Positions 1 to 8,111 of a DNA stretch of 64,000 bases are shown here, piece by piece. The DNA lies in NCBI RefSeq assembly GCF_041200175.1, contig NZ_CP165727.1, positions 6,823,501 to 6,887,500 on the forward strand, written 5' to 3'. The notes below the pieces were generated by a model, which worked only from the letters and a program-made list of their open reading frames with translations, made no database searches and had not been told where the DNA came from. Source of the stretch: Streptomyces sp. R33 (GTDB lineage Bacteria > Actinomycetota > Actinomycetes > Streptomycetales > Streptomycetaceae). Within the stretch, counting starts at the first letter, position 1. The number at the start of each line of letters is the position of its first letter. A program made the position numbers and the translations under genes.

Positions 1-1005
1 CCCCGCGTGCTTCGAGGCGTTCGACAGGGATTCCTGGCAGGACCGCAGGGCCACCACCTCCAGTACCGCGGCGAGCGGCCGGACCTCCCCGGTCACCGAC
101 ACCGCCGCCGGCGGGGCCTGCCGGGCCGCGAGGCGGCGTACCGCGTCCGGCAGCGAGCCGGCGTCCAGGTCGGCGGGAGCGCCGCCCGCCACCAGGGCCC
201 GGGCCTCGGCGAGGTTCTGCCGGGCGGTGGCGGCCATCAGCTCCAGATGCCGGTGGGCCTGCTCCGGATCCGTGTCCATCTCCGACTGCACGGCCTGGAC
301 CAGCATCAGCAGGCTCGTGAAGCCCTGGGCTAGGGTGTCGTGGATCTCGCGGGACATGCGTTCCCTTTCGGCATGGGCGCCCTGCGCGGCGGACAGCCGG
401 GCCACTTCCTCCCGGCTGGCATCGAGTTCGGTGATGAGCGAGGCCCGCTCCCGGCTCTGCTCGATGATCCGGATGATCCAGGCGCCGAAGAAGGAGGAGA
501 AGACGAGGGTGACGAAGGCGCTGGCCGCGTTGATGAAGACGATGTGGCCGGCCGGCTGCCACAGCAGCGCCCACCCGGCCACCGGCAGCAGCGCCACCAC
601 CCCCATCGCGCCGACCGCCCGGCGCAGCGGCAGCAGCATGAAGCAGTGCGGGGCGAGGGCGAAGGTGATCAGCCGGGTCTCGCCCGCCAGGGAGGCGGCG
701 GGCAGGAACAGGGCCACCACCACGCCCAGGTAGCGCAGGGACAGCCCCGGTTCGGCCCCGGGATCCTTCTGGAGCAGGGGCCGGCCGGCCCACGCGTACC
801 AGGGGATCAGCAGCGTGAGCAGGGCGGCGGCGGGGACCCGGTACGACAGCGGGGGAAAGTCCGTGCCCAGGACGAAGGCCACGGTCGCGACCCACACGAA
901 GCCGAAGTAGAGGTCCCAGGGCCCGAACGCGCGGTCCCAGACGTGGGATTCGCGCGCTCCGGCCCTCCCGGTGAACCCGCTCAGCCGTCGCGGCGGTTCT
1001 TCCAC
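1..1005 (-). CDS. Sensor histidine kinase, 3' end beyond the window
   Basis: Read on the minus strand, this frame gives about five hydrophobic segments, then a HisKA_3 dimerisation helix with the phospho-acceptor motif SREIHDTLAQG (about 200 residues in), then the start of a HATPase domain (N-box region SLSNASKHAG) that is cut off at base 1. This is the architecture of NarL-type (LuxR-response-regulator-coupled) membrane kinases. The best start I see is a GTG at 1005 that overlaps the end of the permease gene by about 25 bases. An in-frame CTG at the permease stop is the alternative. It directly follows an ABC exporter pair in the same direction, so it probably belongs to that operon and controls or senses for the exporter. 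A partner response regulator would lie outside the window. Confidence 0.85.
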   Translation of the reverse strand, partial: MEEPPRRLSGFTGRAGARESHVWDRAFGPWDLYFGFVWVATVAFVLGTDFPPLSYRVPAAALLTLLIPWYAWAGRPLLQKDPGAEPGLSLRYLGVVVALFLPAASLAGETRLITFALAPHCFMLLPLRRAVGAMGVVALLPVAGWALLWQPAGHIVFINAASAFVTLVFSSFFGAWIIRIIEQSRERASLITELDASREEVARLSAAQGAHAERERMSREIHDTLAQGFTSLLMLVQAVQSEMDTDPEQAHRHLELMAATARQNLAEARALVAGGAPADLDAGSLPDAVRRLAARQAPPAAVSVTGEVRPLAAVLEVVALRSCQESLSNASKHAG

Positions 1006-1843
1006 TTGAAGGTCAGCAGACACAGCACCAATCCTCCGACGACCCAGGCACCCAGGACCAGGGCGACCTTTCCGTACTCCCAACTGCCCGCCTGCTCCAG
1101 GACGGCCGCGGACTCCGGCAGGAACACCCCGCGCAACCCCTGGCACATCCACTTGAGCGGGAACAGCGCGCCGACGTTCAGCAGCCAGTCCGGGATCGCG
1201 TTGACCGGGATGAACACGCCGGAGACGAACTGCAGGATCAGGAACGGCAGAACGACCACCGAGCTGGCGCTCTTGCCGGACTTGGGCAGGCTGCTGATGG
1301 CGATGCCGAGCAGGGCGCACCCGGTCAGGCCGAGGGCGAAGATCCAGCCGAAGGTCAGCCACTTCGAGGCCGAGGCCGGCAGATCGAGGCCGAAGAGGGT
1401 GGAACCGACGAGCAGCAGGATCGCGGTCTCGGCGAGCCCGGTGGCCAGCACCATCCAGACCTTGCCGAGGAAGTACGCGGCCGGGGGCATCGGAGTCCCG
1501 CGCAGCCGGCGCAGCACCTTCTCGTCGCGTTCGACGGCGATCGAGATCCCGAGCGACTGGAAGCTGGTGGACATGATGCCCGCCGCGACCATGCCGGCCG
1601 CGTACAGCTGGGAGGCGGTGACCCCGGTGTTCTCCACGCTGTCGCGGAAGATCGAGGCGAACAGGGCGAGGAAGACGATGGGGAAGGCGAAGGTGAAGAT
1701 CATCGCGTCGCGCTGGCGGACGAACTGCCGGATCTCCAGGGCCCCGCGGCTCAGCCCCAGGGTCCAGGCGCCGGGCAGCGTCTGCGCGGCCGCCGCGGCC
1801 CTGCCGCCGGCCGTCGCGGTCGTGGCGGTCTTGGCGGTCGTGC

Positions 1844-1847
<4 letters not shown>
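981..1847 (-). CDS. ABC-2 type transporter permease
   Basis: A 288-residue membrane protein with six predicted hydrophobic segments and an Ala/Thr-rich cytoplasmic N-terminus (first about 25 residues). It has the ABC-2 family look of DrrB-type drug exporters: a long first extracytoplasmic region, then a block of membrane helices in the second half. The ATG at 1847 overlaps the stop codon of the upstream ATPase gene (ATGA), so the two are translationally coupled and should form one exporter. The frame stays open far upstream because of high G+C, but the family similarity begins at this start. The substrate cannot be told from the sequence. Confidence 0.9.
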
Positions 1848-2734
<887 letters not shown>

Positions 2735-2781
2735 GGTGTGGCGGAACCCGCTCCACCGGTCCCCCCGTGCGTACGTCCTTA

Positions 2782-2801
2782 TGTCCACCGAACGGTGGAC
2801 A
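2782..2801. promoter_or_regulatory. 20-bp palindrome, candidate repressor operator
   Basis: TGTCCACCGAACGGTGGACA is a pair of perfect 9-bp inverted arms around a 2-base centre. It lies between the divergent ABC ATPase start (2734) and the VKOR start (2862). The size and symmetry fit a homodimeric TetR/PadR/GntR-type operator. No such repressor gene is adjacent in the visible part, so the binding protein is unknown. Confidence 0.5.
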
Positions 2802-2861
2802 CCGGCTCAGTACGGCACAATGGCCGGTGCTTGTTGACCTTGCAGATGTGGAGCGGGCGGT

Positions 2862-3476
2862 ATGACGACACGAGGTACGGACGCAGGCCCCGCCCCGCGG
2901 ACGGTCGGCGCCAGCCGGGCACTCGCCCTGCTGCTGGTGATCACGGGCGCCGCGGGACTGCTCGCGGCCTGGGTGATCACGATCGACAAGTTCAAGCTGC
3001 TCGAGGACCCGAACTTCACGCCGGGCTGCAGCCTGAACCCGATCGTCTCCTGCGGCAACATCATGAAGAGCGACCAGGCGTCCGCGTTCGGCTTCCCGAA
3101 CCCGATGCTGGGGCTGGTCGCGTACGGGATCGTCGTCTGCGTCGGCATGAGCGTGCTGGCCGGGGCCCGGTTCCGCCCCTGGTACTGGCTGACCCTCAAC
3201 GCGGGCATGCTGTTCGGCGTCGTGTTCTGCGCCTGGCTGACCTACCAGTCGCTGTACAACATCAACTCGCTGTGCCTGTGGTGCTCGCTGGCGTGGGTCG
3301 CCACGATCTTCATGTTCTGGTACGTGACCGCGCACAACGTGCGGGAGGGCCTGCTGCCCGCCCCCGGCTGGCTGCGCTCCTTCCTCGACGAGTTCACCTG
3401 GGTGCTGCCGGTCCTGCACGTCGGGATCATCGGCATGCTGATCCTGACGCGCTGGTGGGACTTCTGGACCTCCTGA
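2862..3476 (+). CDS. Vitamin K epoxide reductase (VKOR) family membrane protein
   Basis: A 204-residue protein with about five membrane helices. It has the two VKOR cysteine pairs: Cys56/Cys64 in a loop (CSLNPIVSC) and the active-site CLWC at 138-141. Bacterial VKORs take the place of DsbB: they re-oxidise a periplasmic thiol oxidase and pass electrons to menaquinone, so the likely role is disulphide bond formation in exported proteins. The ATG is preceded by GGAGCGGGCGG. It stands alone between the divergent ABC exporter and rarA, 52 bases before rarA. No DsbA-like partner is nearby. Confidence 0.92.
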   Translation: MTTRGTDAGPAPRTVGASRALALLLVITGAAGLLAAWVITIDKFKLLEDPNFTPGCSLNPIVSCGNIMKSDQASAFGFPNPMLGLVAYGIVVCVGMSVLAGARFRPWYWLTLNAGMLFGVVFCAWLTYQSLYNINSLCLWCSLAWVATIFMFWYVTAHNVREGLLPAPGWLRSFLDEFTWVLPVLHVGIIGMLILTRWWDFWTS

Positions 3477-3528
3477 GGGCGCCGCTCGCCGTCGGTGGGC
3501 TGTCAGTGGGCTCGCTTAGGCTTCCTGT

Positions 3529-4881
3529 GTGGAACCAGACCTGTTCACCGCCGCTGCCGAAGACCGCCAGGAGAAGGATCCGGCGAGCTCCCCGCTCGCC
3601 GTCCGGATGCGCCCGCGCACCCTGGACGAGGTCGTCGGCCAGCAGCACCTGCTGAAGCCCGGATCGCCGCTGCGGCGGCTGGTCGGGGACGGGGCGGGCG
3701 GTCCGGCCGGAGCCTCGTCGGTGATCCTGTGGGGCCCGCCGGGCATCGGCAAGACCACCCTCGCGTACGTGGTGAGCCAGGCGACGCAGAAGCGGTTCGT
3801 GGAGCTGTCCGCGATCACGGCGGGCGTGAAGGAGGTCCGCGCCGTCATCGAGGGCGCCAAGCGGGCGGCCGGCGGGTACGGCAAGGACACGGTCCTCTTC
3901 CTCGACGAGATCCACCGCTTCAGCAAGGCCCAGCAGGACTCGCTGCTCCCCGCGGTCGAGAACCGCTGGGTGACGCTGATCGCCGCGACCACGGAGAACC
4001 CGTACTTCTCGATCATCTCCCCGCTGCTCTCGCGGTCGCTGCTGCTCACGCTGGAGCCGCTGACGGACGAGGACCTGAGCGCGCTGATGCGGCGCGCGCT
4101 GACCGAGCAGCGGGGCCTGGGCGGGGCGGTGACCTTGCCGGCGGACGCGGAGGCGCACCTGCTGCGGATCGCCGGCGGCGATGCCAGGCGGGCGCTGACG
4201 GCGCTGGAGGCCGGTGCCGGTTCGGCGATCGCCAAGGGGGAGTCCGAGATCAGCCTCCAGACGGTGGAGGAGGCGGTCGACCGGGCGGCGGTGAAGTACG
4301 ACCGGGACGGCGACCAGCACTACGACGTGGCGAGCGCGCTGATCAAGTCGATCCGCGGCTCGGACGTGGACGCGGCGCTGCACTATCTGGCGCGGATGAT
4401 CGAAGCGGGGGAGGACCCGCGGTTCATCGCGCGCCGCCTGATGATCTCGGCGAGCGAGGACATCGGGCTCGCGGACCCGACGGCCCTGCCGCTCGCGGTG
4501 GCCGCGGCGCAGGCGGTGGCGATGATCGGCTTCCCCGAGGCGGCGCTGACCCTCTCCCACGCGACGATCGCGCTGGCGCTGGCCCCGAAGTCGAACACGG
4601 CGACGACCGCGATCGGCGCGGCGCTGGCGGACGTCCGGGCGGGGCTGGCGGGCCCGGTGCCGACGCATCTGCGGGACGGGCACTACAAGGGCGCGGCCAA
4701 GCTGGGCCACGCCGTGGGGTACGTGTACCCGCACGACGTGCCGGGCGCGATCGCCGCCCAGCAGTACGCCCCCGACGCCGTCCACGGCAAGCGGTACTAC
4801 GAGCCGACCCGCTACGGCGCCGAGGCCCGCTACGCGGACGTGGTGGAGAAGGTCCGAGAACGCCTCCGCGGCGGTGCCTGA
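3529..4881 (+). CDS. rarA: Replication-associated recombination protein A (RarA/MgsA)
   Basis: A 450-residue AAA+ ATPase related to clamp loaders that acts at stalled replication forks. Walker A is GPPGIGKT (residues 69-76), Walker B is FLDEIHRF, sensor 1 is ATTENPYF, and the C-terminal MgsA tetramerisation region carries ISASEDIGLADP. Length and order of motifs match the family throughout. The GTG start at 3529 (VEPDLFTAAAED) agrees with the usual N-terminus. It converges with the helicase gene on the other strand, leaving only 24 bases between the stop codons. Confidence 0.95.
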   Translation: MEPDLFTAAAEDRQEKDPASSPLAVRMRPRTLDEVVGQQHLLKPGSPLRRLVGDGAGGPAGASSVILWGPPGIGKTTLAYVVSQATQKRFVELSAITAGVKEVRAVIEGAKRAAGGYGKDTVLFLDEIHRFSKAQQDSLLPAVENRWVTLIAATTENPYFSIISPLLSRSLLLTLEPLTDEDLSALMRRALTEQRGLGGAVTLPADAEAHLLRIAGGDARRALTALEAGAGSAIAKGESEISLQTVEEAVDRAAVKYDRDGDQHYDVASALIKSIRGSDVDAALHYLARMIEAGEDPRFIARRLMISASEDIGLADPTALPLAVAAAQAVAMIGFPEAALTLSHATIALALAPKSNTATTAIGAALADVRAGLAGPVPTHLRDGHYKGAAKLGHAVGYVYPHDVPGAIAAQQYAPDAVHGKRYYEPTRYGAEARYADVVEKVRERLRGGA

Positions 4882-4905
4882 CCGTACCGTCGGCACCCGG
4901 GTCCG

Positions 4906-6432
4906 TCACTCCGGGGCGGGTCCCAGCGCGTCCCAGGGTCCGGCGGGTCCGGCGGGTCCGGCGCCCGGACGGCCGTCGGGGCGCCGGTTGATCCAGCCGA
5001 GGCCGCCGATGTCGAGCCGGAGACGCGCACGGGTGACGGCGACGTAGGCGAGGCGTGCCTCCGCGTCGTCGATCTCACCGGGAAGCGGGTCCCCGTTCTC
5101 GTCCGTCTCCTCGGCGTCCACCGGTTCGGTGAAGTCCTCGCCGATGCGGACCGAGGCCCATTCGCGCCCCTTGGCCTTGTGCGCCGTGGAGACCACGATC
5201 TCGGCACCCTGTTCGGCGGAGAGCCGTTCCACGGCGCTCAGGATGACGTCGACACCGTGCTCGTCCACCAGATCGACGAGGGGCAGCAGGTCCCGGCCCG
5301 AGGGGTCGTACTCGGCGTACTCCTGGAGCTCCCCCCAGGAGTCGAAGAGGATCAGTTCGGGGTGCGTACTGCGCTTGCCGGCCTTGAGGTCGCGCGCGGC
5401 CCGGGCGAGGGCACTCAGTGCCTCGCCGCCGCCGACGAGGGCGACCCTGCGGCCGTCCTCCAGCAGTCGCATGACTTCGAGCATGGCGCCGACGTTGGAC
5501 CGGCACAGGATGGCCTCCGGCTTCTCCACCCGCTCCAGACGGGTCTCGATGGCCGGGGTGCCGGTCAGCCGGATCGGGGATTCGGCGAGGTGCAGCCAGC
5601 GGTTGGCCTCCTCGGCGAGCGCGGAGCCGAAGCGGAAGGATTGGGACAGGGCCAGCTGGGTCCCGTCGAAACCGCTCATCACATCCCTGGCACCGCGCCA
5701 CCCGTAGATGGCCTGGGCCGAGTCGCCGACCATCACCAGCTGGGCGTGGTCGCGTTGCGCGGTGAAGATCTTCTCGACCACGGGATTGGTGTCCTGGGCC
5801 TCGTCCAGCAGCAGGAAGTCGGCCGGGATCACGGGGTCGGTGAGGGCCCAGATCTTCAGATAGTGGTCGTGGTCGAACCGGACCACGCCTTCGTGCGGGT
5901 TCTGCAGGTCCTCCCAGGCCTTGAGCGCGTACGGCAGCACCACGTCGACGAGCTGGGCGTGGAGATGTTCGGCCTCGATGCCGCGCAGCCGCGGGACGTG
6001 GTGGCGCCGGATGGTGCTGTCCGCGGACTGGCAGAAGCGGGTGACGGTCCGCAGCGCGGTGTACGACAGTGCCTTGTTGCTGACGTTGCGCTCGCCGATC
6101 CGCACGCGCATGCCGACCGCGATGCCGAGCAGGGCCCCGGTTTTCCAGCCGGGGACCCGAGGGGCGTTCAGCCGCGACGCATAGCCCCGGCCCACCGCGC
6201 CGAAGGCAAGGGAGTGGGCGGTCCTGCACTCCACCGTGGCGGGAAACCTGCCGGCCGCGTCCACGGCGATGGACTTGTTGAAGGCGATGTACCGGCCGCG
6301 TGCCGCCGTGCCCTTCGCCAGCATGGCCAGGGTCGTGGTCTTGCCCGTCCCGGCGCCCGCTTGGAGGACCAGGTGGTCCCCGCGCCTGAAGGAGTCGACA
6401 GCCGCGCTCTGCTCAGGGGTCGGGACAGCCAT
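4906..6432 (-). CDS. UvrD/FBH1-like superfamily 1 helicase
   Basis: A 508-residue SF1 DNA helicase shorter than UvrD/PcrA and resembling the bacterial and phage FBH1-like group. Visible motifs are Walker A GAGTGKT (about residue 26), motif II LLLDEAQDTNP, motif III SAQAIYGWRGA, motif V STAHKAKGREW and motif VI YVAVTRARLRL. It should unwind DNA or strip recombinase with ATP hydrolysis. I placed the start at the ATG at 6432 because of a near-perfect GGAGGAGCACA ribosome site. The frame itself runs on to 6474. The C-terminus ends in a Gly/Pro-rich tail. An imperfect inverted repeat lies just upstream. Confidence 0.88.
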   Translation of the reverse strand: MAVPTPEQSAAVDSFRRGDHLVLQAGAGTGKTTTLAMLAKGTAARGRYIAFNKSIAVDAAGRFPATVECRTAHSLAFGAVGRGYASRLNAPRVPGWKTGALLGIAVGMRVRIGERNVSNKALSYTALRTVTRFCQSADSTIRRHHVPRLRGIEAEHLHAQLVDVVLPYALKAWEDLQNPHEGVVRFDHDHYLKIWALTDPVIPADFLLLDEAQDTNPVVEKIFTAQRDHAQLVMVGDSAQAIYGWRGARDVMSGFDGTQLALSQSFRFGSALAEEANRWLHLAESPIRLTGTPAIETRLERVEKPEAILCRSNVGAMLEVMRLLEDGRRVALVGGGEALSALARAARDLKAGKRSTHPELILFDSWGELQEYAEYDPSGRDLLPLVDLVDEHGVDVILSAVERLSAEQGAEIVVSTAHKAKGREWASVRIGEDFTEPVDAEETDENGDPLPGEIDDAEARLAYVAVTRARLRLDIGGLGWINRRPDGRPGAGPAGPAGPWDALGPAPE

Positions 6433-6449
6433 TGTGCTCCTCCGTGTAG

Positions 6450-6476
6450 CCGTGACGTCACCAAGCGACATCACGG
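6450..6476. promoter_or_regulatory. Inverted repeat upstream of the helicase gene
   Basis: CCGTGACGTC at 6450-6459 and GACATCACGG at 6467-6476 form 10-bp arms with one mismatch and a 7-base spacer. The element ends 18 bases upstream of the helicase ATG. It could be an operator overlapping the promoter or 5' leader. It does not resemble the actinobacterial SOS box. Confidence 0.35.
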
Positions 6477-6520
6477 TGGCACAGGAAGATCACGCGTGTC
6501 CGGCGATCACGGTTTCCTCG

Positions 6521-7417
6521 CTACCGGTGACCCGCCGCCGCGAACAGCGTGTGCATCGCCCGGCGCAGGTCGCAGACATCGCGTACCGGCGCCGGGAAGT
6601 CGAAGCGGGCGTCGAAGGAGGAGCCGCCGTCGCCCGTGAAGCGGACCCGCAGGCCCAGCCGGTCCAGGGCCAGGGGGACCGCGGTCGTGCCGGCGCTCTC
6701 CCGCGGGCCCAGCAGCGCGCACAGGTCGGCGATCCGGTCGCGGTGCGCGGCGGCCAGGTGCTGGAGGAGCTCCGTCTCGTGGTTCACCATCGGGTCCGGT
6801 TCCACCGTGGCCAGCTCCTCCGGGTCCACGTGCTCCGCGCCCCACAGGTCGTCCACCGAGATCTCGCCGACCTCGAGGCGCAGCATCACGAAGGACGGCC
6901 GGCCGTGCAGGCCGAGGAGTTCGCCCACCGGCCGGCGCTCCGCCAGCAGCGCCGCGCAGGCCGCGCGGTCGTCCCCGCGCACGTGCGTCAGCCACCCGGC
7001 CAGCCACGCACGGCCTCGGATACGATGGGGCACGGACACCGGCGCCACATCCGTGATCTCGATCACGGCCGTGAGGTCGTCGTCCTGGGCGTGAGCGGCT
7101 GCCCTGGCAGCCGCGGATTCCCCTGACACCAGGAGAATCACGTCCCCGTCCGGGGTGACGGTCCGAGCGGCCGGCATCCCCGTCCCGAACTCCGCCTGGT
7201 CAAGAGACCGCAGCTGGTCAACAGCACCCGGCAGCGTGAGGGATACTGAGGCGTTGGACTCTACGAGGGTTCGTACGCGTTCGGCTCCGGTGAGCTGCCG
7301 AACGCCTTCCCTGGGACGCGGCTGACCTTGCTTATCGTCGGCGCAAGCGGATTCTGTTTCGTCTGAATCCGAACTGCGTTGCGCACTGGGCAGGGGGATC
7401 CCATGTGGTCGAGACAT
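6521..7417 (-). CDS. DUF2470-domain protein, HugZ/PPOX-like, probably iron-regulated
   Basis: A 298-residue protein. The first 55 residues are charged and probably disordered. Residues about 55-190 look like an FMN-binding split barrel (pyridoxamine-oxidase fold). Residues about 210-295 match DUF2470, the C-terminal domain of HugZ/ChuZ-type haem oxygenases. Haem degradation to release iron is therefore a reasonable but unproven role. The ATG at 7417 is preceded by GAGGAGGACGTA. Between this start and rpsD lies a 19-bp DmdR1/IdeR-type iron box, so expression should rise when iron is scarce. The catalytic haem ligand cannot be assigned from this reading. Confidence 0.75.
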   Translation of the reverse strand: MSRPHGIPLPSAQRSSDSDETESACADDKQGQPRPREGVRQLTGAERVRTLVESNASVSLTLPGAVDQLRSLDQAEFGTGMPAARTVTPDGDVILLVSGESAAARAAAHAQDDDLTAVIEITDVAPVSVPHRIRGRAWLAGWLTHVRGDDRAACAALLAERRPVGELLGLHGRPSFVMLRLEVGEISVDDLWGAEHVDPEELATVEPDPMVNHETELLQHLAAAHRDRIADLCALLGPRESAGTTAVPLALDRLGLRVRFTGDGGSSFDARFDFPAPVRDVCDLRRAMHTLFAAAGHR

Positions 7418-7431
7418 TACGTCCTCCTCGC

Positions 7432-7450
7432 TAAGGTAAGCCTCACCTAA
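7432..7450. promoter_or_regulatory. Iron box (DmdR1/IdeR-type operator)
   Basis: TAAGGTAAGCCTCACCTAA agrees with the palindromic consensus TTAGGTTAGSCTAACCTAA at 16 of 19 positions. It sits 15 bases upstream of the HugZ-like start (minus strand) and 22 bases upstream of the rpsD GTG (plus strand). Binding of the Fe(II)-loaded repressor is expected to repress the HugZ-like gene. The box overlaps the short rpsD leader, so an effect on rpsD is possible. Confidence 0.75.
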
Positions 7451-7472
7451 CTTACATGGAGGTAGGTTCCAC

Positions 7473-8084
7473 GTGAACCAGAAGCGACCCAAGGTCAAGA
7501 AGTCGCGTGCCCTCGGCATTGCGCTGACCCCGAAGGCCGTCAAGTACTTCGAGGCCCGCCCCTACCCGCCGGGCGAGCACGGCCGTGGCCGCAAGCAGAA
7601 CTCGGACTACAAGGTTCGTCTGCTGGAGAAGCAGCGTCTGCGCGCTCAGTACGACATCTCTGAGCGTCAGATGGCCCGCGCGTACGACCGCGCCAAGAAG
7701 GCCGAAGGCAAGACGGGCGAGGCGCTGGTCGTCGAGCTCGAGCGTCGTCTCGACGCCCTGGTCCTGCGTTCGGGCATCGCCCGCACCATCTACCAGGCCC
7801 GCCAGATGGTCGTTCACGGCCACATCGAGGTCAACGGTGGCAAGGTCGACAAGCCGTCGTTCCGTGTCCGCCCGGACGACGTCATCACCGTGCGCGAGCG
7901 CAGCCGCGAGAAGGTTCCGTTCCAGGTTGCCCGTGAGGGTGGCTACGCAGGCGAGGGCGAGACCCCCCGTTACCTGCAGGTCAACCTGAAGGCCCTCGCC
8001 TTCCGCCTGGACCGCGACCCGAACCGCAAGGAAATCCCGGTCATCTGCGACGAGCAGCTCGTCGTCGAGTACTACGCCCGCTGA
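7473..8084 (+). CDS. rpsD: 30S ribosomal protein S4 (zinc-ribbon-free form)
   Basis: A 203-residue ribosomal protein S4, the primary 16S rRNA-binding assembly protein of the small subunit. The motif RPYPPGEHGRG is conserved, and the S4 RNA-binding domain spans about residues 93-155 (LDALVLRSGIARTIYQARQ). The N-terminus has no cysteines, so this is the C-minus form lacking the zinc ribbon found in many bacteria. The start is GTG at 7473, behind a GGAGGT ribosome site. The gene is monocistronic, with a strong hairpin 30 bases after its stop. Confidence 0.97.
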   Translation: MNQKRPKVKKSRALGIALTPKAVKYFEARPYPPGEHGRGRKQNSDYKVRLLEKQRLRAQYDISERQMARAYDRAKKAEGKTGEALVVELERRLDALVLRSGIARTIYQARQMVVHGHIEVNGGKVDKPSFRVRPDDVITVRERSREKVPFQVAREGGYAGEGETPRYLQVNLKALAFRLDRDPNRKEIPVICDEQLVVEYYAR

Positions 8085-8111
8085 TCCAGCGGACGTAGCC
8101 TCACAGGCTGG

